NCBI RefSeq assembly: GCF_048128805.1
Contig: NC_136005.1
Coordinates: forward strand, 13,128,475 to 13,192,474
Direction: 5' to 3'
Length of the DNA stretch: 64,000 nucleotides
Source of the DNA: Centroberyx gerrardi
Taxonomy: Eukaryota > Chordata > Actinopteri > Beryciformes > Berycidae
The translations under genes were made by a program, and so were the position numbers. Under the pieces are notes generated by a model. It searched no databases and had not been told where the DNA came from. It was given only the letters and a program-made list of their open reading frames with translations. Of the stretch, positions 51,481 through 62,358 are shown one piece after another (the stretch's first letter is position 1; every line of letters starts with the position of its first letter).

Positions 51481-53046
51481 GTAAGAATTTGATGTTAGCC
51501 ATGTTGTTTCAAGATGCAGACTTTGCCCTGGATATGAAATTATAATAATTGTGAGTGTTTTATCAACGTTACGGCGAGTATGTTAGTCGATATAGAATAA
51601 CTTATTACGCCAACTACAAATGAAATGCAGACAATCTTAGCTAGTAAGAAACAACCACCAATTACAGCAAGCGTATGGCTAGCTACATATTGGCTAATTT
51701 GCAGTCGAAAAACCGTTTCGGACCGTCCTTCCCCATTAAACTCAGTCGATTTCCGGAGTTAGCCAGCGCCAATCTTTAATCAACCAGCAATTGTTTTGTT
51801 TTTGCTGAACCTTTCATCTATCACATTTTACAGAAAGGGACTTTTATGTTTTCCAAACTAGTAAAGTAAGCAGTCATTAGAACTCTTTGCTCAAAGCTTG
51901 TGGTTGTTCATTAACGTTTGCTGTTTATCCGCAGTTATGTCAACTAGTTTGCAATTGTGTAATGTTACTGACGTTCGCTAGCTAACGTCAGTAACTGACC
52001 AGCCATCGTTTGCTATGGCAGTTAGTGATTTAATCGAGGCGAGGTTCGTTCGATCGATCGACCCGTTCCCCCACTCAGTTGTTGGCTTGTTCTGTATGAT
52101 AAAACCGTCACCAGTTGCTTTTGATTCAGTGAGCATGTAGGCCTGACGTGATGCTTGTCAGCCATCACGATACAACTGTTTTTTTTTTTTTTTTTCACCA
52201 TTTTGAGGTTTCCATCATATTCTCCTATAGTATCGCACTGTAATAAAGTCAGTCCTACTGGTGCTGATTAGCCATTGATTGCCAGCTAATATTCTCAAGC
52301 CGGTGTAAACCAGTTTTTGTGTTACTGTGTCGTTAGATGAAAGGCCACTAGCACTTACTTGGACTAACGCTAGCTAGCCATTTTTAAAGATATAACATGA
52401 AGATTCCGATTTGGGTCACATGTGACTACTTGATTCAGTGCTAACCTTTATACATGTTTGCTTTACTTCACCATATACTTTACCATATACCATACTTTGT
52501 TTGATTACACAGTCATGTTACTGATTTGTCACCACATGTTCATGACGACTGTCATGGTAAAGCTTCAGCCATCAGTGACTCACATCTGTTCAGTGAACAG
52601 TTATTGGTAAAAATTTAAACCCCAGTAGGAATTAGTTGGGAGGGATATTTACACATCAACATGCCTTAGTACATACATTATATCCAATATTGAATTCTGC
52701 TTTCCTTTCAGCTCATTTGGTTACAAATTTATTTACACATAAACAAACTTGTTTTTATTCTGGCACACAGGCTTGTTTTGTCTCTGTAGAGAATGCAAGT
52801 GGCTGCAGATTACGTTTAATCTCATTATAATGCTCCCTTACAACTGCTGCCTTGTCTATTTAAGAATGAGCGTTATGCTGACTTTCTAAGCCTGGAGCCT
52901 CAAAAAGTAATGGCAGTCCACATGTTATGCGACCAGCATCTAGTTAGCTAATTCACTGTCATAGTTGATGGATGGGCATGTATTCAGTTATGTGTCAGGA
53001 ATTGTAATCTGACTTGTATCTGTGCATTTCATGAACCCATATCTAT

Positions 53047-53111
<65 letters not shown>

Positions 53112-53907
53112 GAGTAATGGTAAAATTATTTTGTTAAACTCAAGCTTAATTTGCCATTGAGTTTTAACAATTGAAAACAAACATCTGTAATATATTTGAG
53201 TAGACCTAAAAAATACCCTGACTGAGTCATTTTCCCCTCAAGATTTTATCACCCCAAAGCAGTTAGGATAGATACGCAAGCACTTGCAGGGACAGTGTGT
53301 CTTTCTAAAACATGGACTTCAGTCCTGTACTTTTTACTTGGCAATGTTCCCCATAGCCTGGGTTAAGCAGAGTGGCATGAATTCTCCAGAGGCCAAGTGC
53401 CATGAAAAAAGTGCCAGCAACCAGAATGCTTCTGAAGACCAGACAGTTTCACTCAAACACACAGGCAGGCAGCCCTCCATGCTACTGGATCTTTCCTGCC
53501 TTGGTAATGGCGGCTCTGGAGTAGATCATGAGTAAAATTAGATTTCCCTGGAGTTCCAGCTTCTTCTCTAGCACAACTTTGGTCTGAAAAGTGGGTTATT
53601 GTGAAAGAGGCAGGTAGGGAAGGCCTAGATCTCCTTTGGTTGAACAGTTTTCAAAACATGTTATGCAAATTACTCAATGGTTAGTACCTATAATTTGATA
53701 AACGGTATTGAATGTAGAGTGTTTTTGGTTTTGAGCTGTTTTGTGGTTCCAGCTGCTTAACCCGTTTCCATTTAAATTAACATCTTATGAAAATAGCACG
53801 CATTCTAAGCAGTGGCCCTGTTCTTGTTTCTAGTTTGTTTTTTTCGGAGTGGAGGTTTTGCCGTTCTTTTATCTGTCGTGATAAATCTATCTGTGGTGGC
53901 CTACCGC

Positions 53908-53950
<43 letters not shown>

Positions 53951-56900
53951 TACAGCAGAAATACTGGGCAACTTGCTTATTGTACTCTGCTGATCTGTAA
54001 TTGAGAAATGGACCATAAGGTCAAGTCACGTCCAATGGATTTACGCAGGTGATAAGCATTTGACTCCATCAGAAATTGTTTATTGCTGGCAGTTTTTATA
54101 GCCAACTATTAATCTTGACCTGGATGTACAGGATTTAAATGCAAGCTGGAATTTGCTGTTTTGACAATGTGCCTATTTCCCTGTGCGTGTTATTATTCTC
54201 TTTTAATGCTGGAAGCAATTGTCCATGTTCTGATAGAATGTCCCTTACATTGTACCAGCTTTTCCTGTTCAACATGAAAATTTCAATATACTTTGTTATT
54301 CACATGCGTGTTGAAAGAGGCCTGAGGATATCATGGCTCTACACTCTGTGTACCCTTTGTCTTTCGAAAGGTGGAGTAAATTCCTACTAGAACCATTGGT
54401 TTTCAAGCAGTTGGTTGAATGAACAATGACCATAGACCTTTTCTGTGAAGATAAAGCATGTATTGCAAAAGTTTGGCTTTATTTGCCCTTTTCTATTCTT
54501 GCGTGCTTTATAAATCTAATGCTATCTCCGTATTGCGTACACTATTTTGGCCCATTTTTTCCCTCATGGAAGGCTTTATGAATTTCAGGCTTTTACTGTT
54601 CTAAGTAGTTCAGGCCTTCTAGTTGGCTGTTTAACAGTAAGCAAACTGTGATGTTTGTCCTCTAAAAAGGCTGTAGCTTATTCTGTCTACATTTTCAGCT
54701 TATTTCCTATGGGTATAACATATGGAATTGATTTCTTTCATACAGTAAATCACAGAGTTGGGATTGATATGGTTTACATCTGATCCCAGTGGGGACTGAG
54801 GCCTGGCCTATATTTAATTTTGAACTTTTCATACAGCATGCACTACGAAGGTGACCTTTGGTAATGGTGGTGAGGCCGCCCTTAGCTAAAAACATCACAT
54901 GATATTTAGACCGAGGCGCTTGTGCACATAACCATGTTCACAAGTCTGCCTCTTTTTCTTTTGGTGTGGCCTTACTTGATCACTGCTGACAGTCCTGACA
55001 GGAAGTGTTTTGAAAATTGATCTTCCCCAACACAGAGACACTTATGTGTCTGGTCATGAAATGGAGGAATAGGGTGTGCCTGTTTTTCTCTCAGCCAAAA
55101 ACAATATTTAGGCCTACCCCACTGAAGGATTTTTTCCCCTTCCAGGTAGACACCTGACTTTGCAGTTTGATCTCCGGGATGCTCTCATTGTTGACTCTGT
55201 GCAGTTGTTTTTCTTAGTGGTGCTGGATAGTTGGGTCCAGCCCAGGTTTTGTTCTGCCATGTGTTAGTTTATGATTGTTTCTGAGAATGGATGGGAAAGA
55301 CGCTACAGGGGAGCAAGCCCACTATGGTTTTGCCTGCAGTGTGAGAATGTTATTCTTCTCGGGCCCCACCTGAGTATTAAATCCGTTGCACAATGTCCTC
55401 AAAAAGAGATTGGGAGTTAGCTTAGATTAATACACTAACTGCTGTCGGTTGACACCAGGCGTAGCCGACAAAAAGCTATTAGCCTAAAATGCTAGGTTTT
55501 TTGCTTTGCTTTTTTGTGAAATCAATTTTCATTTCAATCTCACCTGCTTTGTCGTTCATATTTTGCTTTGTTCATTGCACATTTTTTATTTCAAGGGAAT
55601 GCTATTTAATGCTTTGAATGTTTTGTTTTGTTTTTCCAATTGCCTTTTATGTTATTGCATGTGTCATTATTGTCTTAATGGGTCAGAGTACCATGAATGA
55701 TCAAAACATTGCTTGAAATAATTGGATTAAAAATGTTGCTCTAATCCATGCCTTTTCTATGTGCGTACTCTCATATTTTCATGTCATTTGTGTTCTATTA
55801 ACTTTCTGTTTTTTTCTTTCTCTTTTCTACATGCTTGTCTCTTCCTTTCATCGCTGCCTTTTATCACCAACCCATGAAATCACATGACATGCTCTAAACC
55901 CAATACATCCAAAATCCATATCAATGCATAACTCCCAATCAATCTGAATCTTCTCTTTATCTCTGTTTGCTGGGCCGACTGTAAATGGCGCTCAGCGGGC
56001 TTTATCAAGTCTCCCCTGTCTCAGATGAAGCTGATCAATGGCGGCGCAGAGCTGCATTGCGAGGTGATAGGGAATCCCATCCCCGAGGTGCAGTGGTGGT
56101 TTATAGAGGGCGAGGAGCCCAATGAGACCTTCACCCAGCTCTTTGATGGGGCACGGGATGACTGTGTGCGAATAAATGCCACATATATCTCACACGCCAC
56201 TAGCACCATTCACCTCACTAGCCTCACCCTCAACGACTCAGGCACATACGAGTGCCGTGCTTCCAACGACCCCGACCGCAATGAACTGAAGAAGACGCCC
56301 AAAATCAAGTGGATCCGCTCGCAGGCAAACATTATTGTGATCGAAAGTGAGTGGTAGAGGACGCAGGAGACTCCAGTCGAAGTTGCTTGGCTGTTGTCTC
56401 CTCGTTAGTGAAGTCCTGGCGGTCCAGCTCCTGTTACACTCACCCCCAATGCTCCCTGGTCCACTGCTCTCTCCGCCCTGCCTCACCCAGTGTATACTGT
56501 CCCTCTCCCCTCCTCAAGAACTCCAAGCTCGTCCTGTAGTAGAGCACACACCTGGACCTAGACCTGTATTACCTGACATAGAACATAATTATCTTCAATC
56601 TGATGCCTTTTTCCCCCCCCATGTCAAGGTTTGGGTACAGTTGTAAGATGCACAGTGTGTTTGAATATAATACTGGCCATAAGGTTGGAAACTTGCAAAT
56701 GGCTCCTGCAAGAAATGATATTACATGCACAATAGATTGATGACAAAATTATTTATAAAAAAAAAAAAGGGGGTCAGATTACTTCATTAGCATGGCTTCT
56801 TGTAGATGTCTATTTTGCTGTCATTTTCCTTAATTGCTACTAACAATGGCAATACCCTTTTTGTTTACACTCGTAGACCTCTCCTTTGGCTAATAGCCTA

Positions 56901-59900
56901 CTAAATTGCACACAGAAGATGGCAACTAATTTGTAAATTATGGATTTTCAGCCATAGGGCATCTTTCTGCCTTGTGGTCCAGTATTATTTTTATGCCATA
57001 TAATTGGTCAGTTTCTTCACCTAAACCAACCAAAAATACCACTTTATTAGAGTCTATCCTCTTCAATCTTTTTTGACTGGCAGTGAATCTGCCAGTACCT
57101 ATTCATCCCCCTCTTGATTGCTTCTTCTGCATGCGTTTATTGCAAGATCCTTTCCTCATGACCTCATTGTAGACTACTACATCTATTAGCTTCCCAATAT
57201 GACTCCTATTCTTCCCTTTATTCTACTTTTGGTAGGGACAGAGCTCACCATTTGGGTGTTATATATTTCACCCTTCTTGGATAGTTCTGTGCCTTTGTTC
57301 AATTTGTGTTGCACTGTTCTTTTGGTTTGAAATTATAAGAAGGTATTTGTGTTCTTCTGACATGGTAAGTTGCAGGAAATGTGAAGGCATTAGTAGGCAA
57401 TTCAAAGCTGGAAAATGGCGCACCCAGGAAATGTTTGTGATCATAGCACAGATGGTATGTTACTCATTGTGGCTTGTCCTTTTGAATCCACATAGCACAT
57501 TGTAGAGTGGATTAAGTCCATATTTTAGGTCTATATGGTGATAGATTTCTTGGCAATAACTTTAAGCCTGAGTAATTCGTATCTCCTTTATCAGTATTTA
57601 GTTTAAGGGTATTATACCAACCATTGATGTCTAAACCTGCAAAATAAAGTTGTTTAATGCTAATTAGTTGGAATTTTATGTTATGTTGTTATCAATAAGA
57701 TAAATGACTTACTTTTTCCCTCTGTGTTCATCTTAAGTGCCAAACATCATTGCTGAACCTGCTGAGGTCAACAACCAGACCTCTGCTGTACTCAGCTGCA
57801 ACCTCACTGATTCCAGCCTTTCCATCAAGGGCTCCCTCTGGAAGTACAATGGAAAAGTGATGGAAACTTCCAAGTCCACTGAAGACACTCCATATACTAC
57901 CCTTCGGTAAGTAGCTAGATAACCCCTATATGATCTCAGCCAAGTGTGCCGTATGGGCTGATCTGCAGTTACTTTTATGGCACAAGAAAGATGCTCGTCC
58001 ACTGATGATAATGTGATAATCTTGAATCGGGCAGTGTTTTTTCATTTGTCTTTTCCCACTCGTTCATAATGCAGCAGATTTCTTTCTTTCTGAGAAGGCT
58101 GTAAATGTAGTATTTGGCCAACTATGCAATGCATTGATGAATGAACCATACATGACATTCCACAAATCATTCCTCAGCATAGAAGTGAGCTACGTTCCCT
58201 CTGTGTGTCTCTCTCTTTTGCATTTTTATCTCACTCTCTCTCCTACGTTTGTCCTTTCTCTCTTACTCTTATGCTCTCCCTTTCTGCCTCTGTTACTCTG
58301 TCGCTCTCTTTATCCTCTCTTACTCTGTTCCTTGCACTTCCCTTTTTTGGTTGTCTCTCTCGCCTCTCTCCTCTTCCCTCCCTACCTCCCTCTCTGGCTG
58401 CCTCCATTAGCAGCAGCGCTTGGGGCTCCATTCAGGCATTCAGTGCTGTTGATTAGCAGAGAGATGGACTGTGCAGACGTGCAGCTTTGCCGGTAGTCTT
58501 GGCAGCAGGGATAAGTGCCCCTAGCAGTCCGCTCACTTGCTCTGACCTTAATTCCCCATCAGACAGAGAGAGCAGGCAGGACTGTACGGAGCAGCAGCGC
58601 AGAACAAAAATGTGATTGTTATTACCAGGGGGAACTTGAAGTATTTGTTGCATGGACAAGCAGCTTTATTTTTTACTCCCAACCTTTGAGCATAAACAGG
58701 GTGCCGTTGATGATTTTCTGCCTAGTCTTATAGGAAAACTAGTCACTGCCATTGTACCTACAAAGTGGCTTGAGCAAAATGGGTTACGAGTCACCACTTG
58801 TAGTCTTCTTTCTAACATTTTAGGCTAGGTTTAAGGGGGGGGGGGGGAACAAGATTTTTGCAATAAGAAGAGTTGCATGGAGTTCACAAACATATTTTTT
58901 TCCTCCCATAGTTTGGATAAGATCACCACCCATTCTGGTGGAAAGTATGAATGCGTGTTCCTGACCGAGCCAGAGGTGCATCAGACAATTGAAGTCAAAA
59001 GTAAGTTACCCTCTGTCATGTAATTGTCAAAATAATTCGGTGTGAAGTAGGGTTTGGAATTTATATGATTTTGATTAATCTTACAATTAGAATGAACAAA
59101 AAATATTAATAACTTTTCCCATCATACCGCTTTACCATTGTATTACTCACAAAACCCTTGACCTCCAGAATTGTACACACATTACACAACTGTTTACGAG
59201 GACGTGACGTAGTGAGCTTGGGAGCAGAGTGTGCATTTAGTTCAGTTCTCCACAACATGAGAGCTGAAGTGCGTAGCAGCATAATGACAAAGATGCTGAA
59301 CTAGACTCTTTATCAAAGTGTAGCCGCACTCTAGATCTCTTCTAACATTTGCCATGCTTACTATGCACTTCAGCTACAAGGAAACTGCTTATATGCCGAA
59401 GAGAACTGAACACACTGCTCACAGCCTTGCATTCACTTGCACACACAGCAGATGAGGGGAGAATGGAGACAATTGCCAGTGATTTAAAATCTGTGCATCT
59501 TCTATTTAAAAAATAAAAAATAAAGCTGAAAAAACTGGGAATTGATAATGAGATTCGATAAGGTAAATGTGTTTTGATCGAGTTGGTTCTGGAAAAATTG
59601 GAGCCGGTTCTCGGTTTCCAACCCTAGTGTGAAGTTGCCCTTTGCACCAGGGTAAATGATTATGTTTTTTTTCTTATTTAAATGTGCCTTTATTTGCTTT
59701 GGTAACTAAAATGGGCTCACCATTCCCAATTCTTACAGGTATTTTTATCCAAATTCATCAACTTCCTATTCCATGTGTGTTTCTTTTTCTTGCTGTAGCG
59801 GTTCCCCATGTTGCTGCCTACAAACACTCTGAGCATGGCAATGAGAAGGACAAGGCTACGATGGTCTGTGTGAGCCATGGATATCCACTGCCCACTGACT

Positions 59901-62345
59901 GGAACTGGTTCAAACTGGAGACAGATGGCAGCCATATGGTATGCTTCTCTTAAGCAGGATATAGATATTAAACTATTTCACAATATATTTCAGTCCCAAG
60001 CCAGAAGAAGCATACCCTCAATATTTCAGTCACCATTCAAATTGTGAGGGTTTGTCAGTTACCGACTATGGATGTCTTTATTGATGTCTCTTTGTTGAAA
60101 AGAGAACACCGATCTAGTTGAAATAAAATGAAGTGATGCAGAAGAGCAATCCCATCTTGGGTGTTACTTATCTCTAACTCTGTGCTTGTTCACAACCCTC
60201 AGGCTATCATCAATGGCACTGGCAAATTCGAGATCAAGAACACCCCTAACAAGACCACACTGGCCATCGATGACTTGAACATCGAGCAGGACATCGGAGA
60301 CTACATCTGCTCTGGAACCAGTGACATCGGCACTGCCACTGACAAGATCCACTTGCGTGTCCGCAGCCGCCTGGCCGCCCTCTGGCCCTTCCTTGGCATT
60401 GTGGCCGAGGTCATCATCCTGGTCACTATCATCTTCATCTATGAGAAGAGGAGAAAGCCTGATGAGGTCAACGATGGTACGTAGGCCATGCTGCCTCCAC
60501 TATTGTATATGTTACATAGACCCTCAATCAGGGCAGGAAACATTGGCTGGAGGATTGACTAGTTACCTGCCAAAACGGTTGATGGAGTGAAAAACTTTTA
60601 CCAGCCACAGCTTAAATATAGCAGCATTTGGCTGGTGGATGTGGTCATTTCCCAATGTGCCCTAAATTATAAGTAGGCTAGGCTTGGTGCTCTGTCCTAA
60701 TCTGTGGCTAAAAATAATGCAAACAAGCCTCTGTTCCTCAGTCAACTTATAATAGGACAAAGAAATGGAAAGCTACACTTTTGCTGTTGTTTACTGAAGA
60801 GTTACAGGCTGTGTGAACATCAGATTAGTTGTGAAACTTTAGCGCCCTCCAGTGGCAAGTTGTAGATTCTTAAGACAAAGGTTTGTTCTTTAGATAGACG
60901 TATGTAGTTGCATGCATGTAATATTTGTACCTTTTTTTTGTCATTGATTTCATTACAGCAGGTTTATTATAATTTCCAGTCTTTATATTAAAAGAATCAG
61001 GTATTGTCTATGGTGGTAGCTTCCAGCTTTATGTGAACAAGCTGTGATAGAAACTATTATTTTTATTATTTACACTTTTACTTCTCTGTTCGCTGCTGCT
61101 TTTGCGTTTTGGTAAGTGATCAAAACTGCATGTCAGACTGAAGTGGTTGAGCTGCGATGACCGCGTGGAAAAAGCTATGGGAGTCTGAATGAACTGCTTT
61201 CATAGTCACCACTTCTAAGAGGAATGTACTCAAAGATTTGGTCACTCTTTCACTGGCCTTACAATCTGAATAGGGACCAACCTTGAAAAAATGTTTTCTT
61301 ACCACTTTATTTATTGGTCCACAAAATCATATATATGTTTGTTGAGCCAATGAAAGAGTCAAATAACCCACTCAAGTGAAACTAGACTGGTTTGAAGTGA
61401 AATTAGGAAGGCTAAATAAGTGAGAGGTTTCAGCATTCTGTCTGCATGCCATCTGCATCTTGTACTTAATGCATGATGAATTATAGATAACCCCTTTTAT
61501 TAAGACCGATATATCATTTATCATTTGTCTCATTCACGGCCACGGAGGTAGCCTACTCTTTGCCTTACCTTGTGAATACATGCTCTTGCTCTGGTGTGAA
61601 TATCGCCACTATACATGCCGGAATGCTTTCCTGTTAGCTCTGTCTATTTACAGACATTTACTGTGTTTATCTTAACGTGGCCACTGCAATGTTTCATTCT
61701 CTTGTGTCATTTGGGTGCTTGTACTGCATGAGCCTATGTGATGCTAGGATAGATTTGCTAATCGAACATAGTATTCTATTTCCATCAAGTGACATGTATT
61801 TAGTAACATGTCTTTTTTCTTACAACATAATCAAGGTCAATGGTGTGTAGAATTGTTTGATTTAAAAATGTAGGCTGTCAATCTAAGGATTTTTAAGGTA
61901 TGTCAAGGATTTATCATTATGACCATTACATTTTCAAAAATGCAGCTGGTGAGCATGCTTTGAGTTCATGTTTAGTTGAGTTTTATCATTGCCTCGTTGC
62001 AATCATGTTGCAGAGGATGCCATGTTTATAACATTTGCTACCATTATCTGGGGGGAGCATGTGTTTCTAACACCAAACTTTGACAAAAAATAGATCTGAC
62101 CTGTTCTGCTATTAACTGATTCTTGTTTTCTCTTCTTTTTTCCATTACCATTTACTGCTGTACAGACGATGACTCAGGATCTGCTCCTCTGTAAGTACAG
62201 TCTAGCTGCTTAGTACCTTGATTCTCATGTGAGAACATTGTCTTTGTTACTTATAACTCATATTTGCTTGATAATGTGTTTCAGGAAGAGCAATTCTGCC
62301 ACAAACCACAAGGACAAGAATGTGAGGCAAAGGAATTCTAACTAA
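51417..62345 (+). CDS. bsg: BSG (basigin/CD147), complete, 8 coding exons, 390 aa, three-Ig form
   Basis: Basigin is a single-pass Ig-superfamily glycoprotein. It escorts the monocarboxylate transporters MCT1/MCT4 to the plasma membrane and, in the retina, binds rod-derived cone viability factor. CDS exons: 51417-51480, 55996-56346, 57738-57906, 58912-59000, 59799-59938, 60203-60476, 62166-62190, 62285-62345; total 1173 bases, in frame. Signal peptide [20 protein letters not shown]; Ig0 (23-138, Cys43/Cys108); Ig-I (exons 3-4); Ig-II (exons 5-6, VCVSH to YICSGT). The membrane segment (about 329-351) contains the family's unusual buried Glu (about 340) inside [20 protein letters not shown], then the basic cytoplasmic YEKRRKP and the end KNVRQRNSN. 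Several NxS/T sequons (NET, NAT, NQT, NLT, NGT, NKT) fit the heavily glycosylated protein. The exact TM and tail match separates it from neuroplastin and embigin. Confidence 0.96.
53046..53106. repeat. (TA)n microsatellite
   Basis: About 30 TA units with one TG interruption, self-complementary and able to extrude as a cruciform. It lies in BSG intron 1. Confidence 0.95.
53908..53949. repeat. (TGA)14 trinucleotide repeat
   Basis: Fourteen perfect TGA/GAT units in BSG intron 1. Poly-Met and poly-Ile open frames here are artefacts. Confidence 0.95.
55996..56346 (+). CDS. bsg: BSG exon 2, Ig0 cassette exon (retinal isoform)
   Basis: A 351-base exon, phase 1 at both ends. It encodes the whole extra membrane-distal Ig domain of basigin-1: [46 protein letters not shown] and KIKWIRSQA. 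Skipping it keeps the frame and gives the common two-Ig basigin-2. An extra Cys (78) is present in addition to the canonical Cys43/Cys108 pair. Confidence 0.95.
56347..57737 (+). other. bsg: BSG intron 2
   Basis: A 1.39-kb intron with donor GTGAGT and acceptor CTTAAG. I see no repeat or hidden exon beyond A/T-rich sequence. Confidence 0.75.
57738..57906 (+). CDS. bsg: BSG exon 3, first half of Ig-I
   Basis: Encodes [28 protein letters not shown] and [16 protein letters not shown] through TTLR, with the first Ig-I cysteine. Two N-glycosylation sequons (NQT, NLT). Donor GTAAGT. Confidence 0.93.
57907..58911 (+). other. bsg: BSG intron 3
   Basis: A 1-kb intron. It has a long pyrimidine-rich stretch (58198-58410), whose open frames are low complexity, and a 10-base G run near 58840. 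No exon is supported. Confidence 0.75.
58912..59000 (+). CDS. bsg: BSG exon 4, second half of Ig-I
   Basis: Encodes [20 protein letters not shown] and EVHQTIEVK with the second Ig-I cysteine. Acceptor CCATAG, donor GTAAGT. Confidence 0.94.
59048..59626. mobile_element. hAT-like non-autonomous transposon with 8-bp target duplication
   Basis: The element begins TAGGGTTTGGAA and ends in the inverted match TTTCCAACCCTA. It is flanked on both sides by the identical 8-mer GTGTGAAG (59040-59047 and 59627-59634), the target duplication length of hAT elements. It is 579 bases with no transposase frame, and fills about three quarters of BSG intron 4. Confidence 0.88.
59799..59938 (+). CDS. bsg: BSG exon 5, first half of Ig-II
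   Basis: Encodes [40 protein letters not shown] and TDGSHM. Acceptor CTGTAG, donor GTATGC, phase 0 end. Confidence 0.94.
60203..60476 (+). CDS. bsg: BSG exon 6, Ig-II end, membrane segment, start of cytoplasmic tail
   Basis: Encodes [20 protein letters not shown] through [20 protein letters not shown], the membrane helix and [12 protein letters not shown]. Acceptor CCTCAG, donor GTACGT. Confidence 0.96.
60477..62165 (+). other. bsg: BSG intron 6
   Basis: A 1.69-kb intron. It contains a CTCF-like site in reverse orientation, AGCGCCCTCCAGTGG (60841-60855). Otherwise AT-rich with nothing recognised. Confidence 0.7.
62166..62190 (+). CDS. bsg: BSG exon 7, 25-base microexon
   Basis: Encodes DDDSGSAPL (part of the first and last codons), matching the human DDDDAGSAPL tail. 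Acceptor TGTACAG, donor GTAAGT. Too short to show as an open frame, but needed for the frame and supported by homology. Confidence 0.92.
62285..62345 (+). CDS. bsg: BSG exon 8, C-terminal tail
   Basis: Encodes [19 protein letters not shown] and TAA (62343-62345). Human ends in the same KNVRQRNS pattern. Acceptor GTTTCAG. Confidence 0.94.
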
Positions 62346-62358
62346 GAAGATGAAAGAG

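Larger units (their letters stand above)
51481..55995 (+). other. bsg: BSG intron 1
   Basis: A 4.5-kb GT-AG intron. It contains GCTAGC/GCTAACGTCAG words (51660-52380), a T run near 52180, a TA microsatellite (53046-53106) and a GAT repeat (53908-53949). No exon is supported. Confidence 0.75.

Noticed and set aside
53777-54016. Poly-Met and poly-Ile open frames
   Set aside because: Products of the TGA trinucleotide repeat in BSG intron 1.
58134-58496. 120-codon Leu/Ser-rich open frame in BSG intron 3
   Set aside because: Low-complexity translation of a pyrimidine-rich intronic tract, not a membrane protein.
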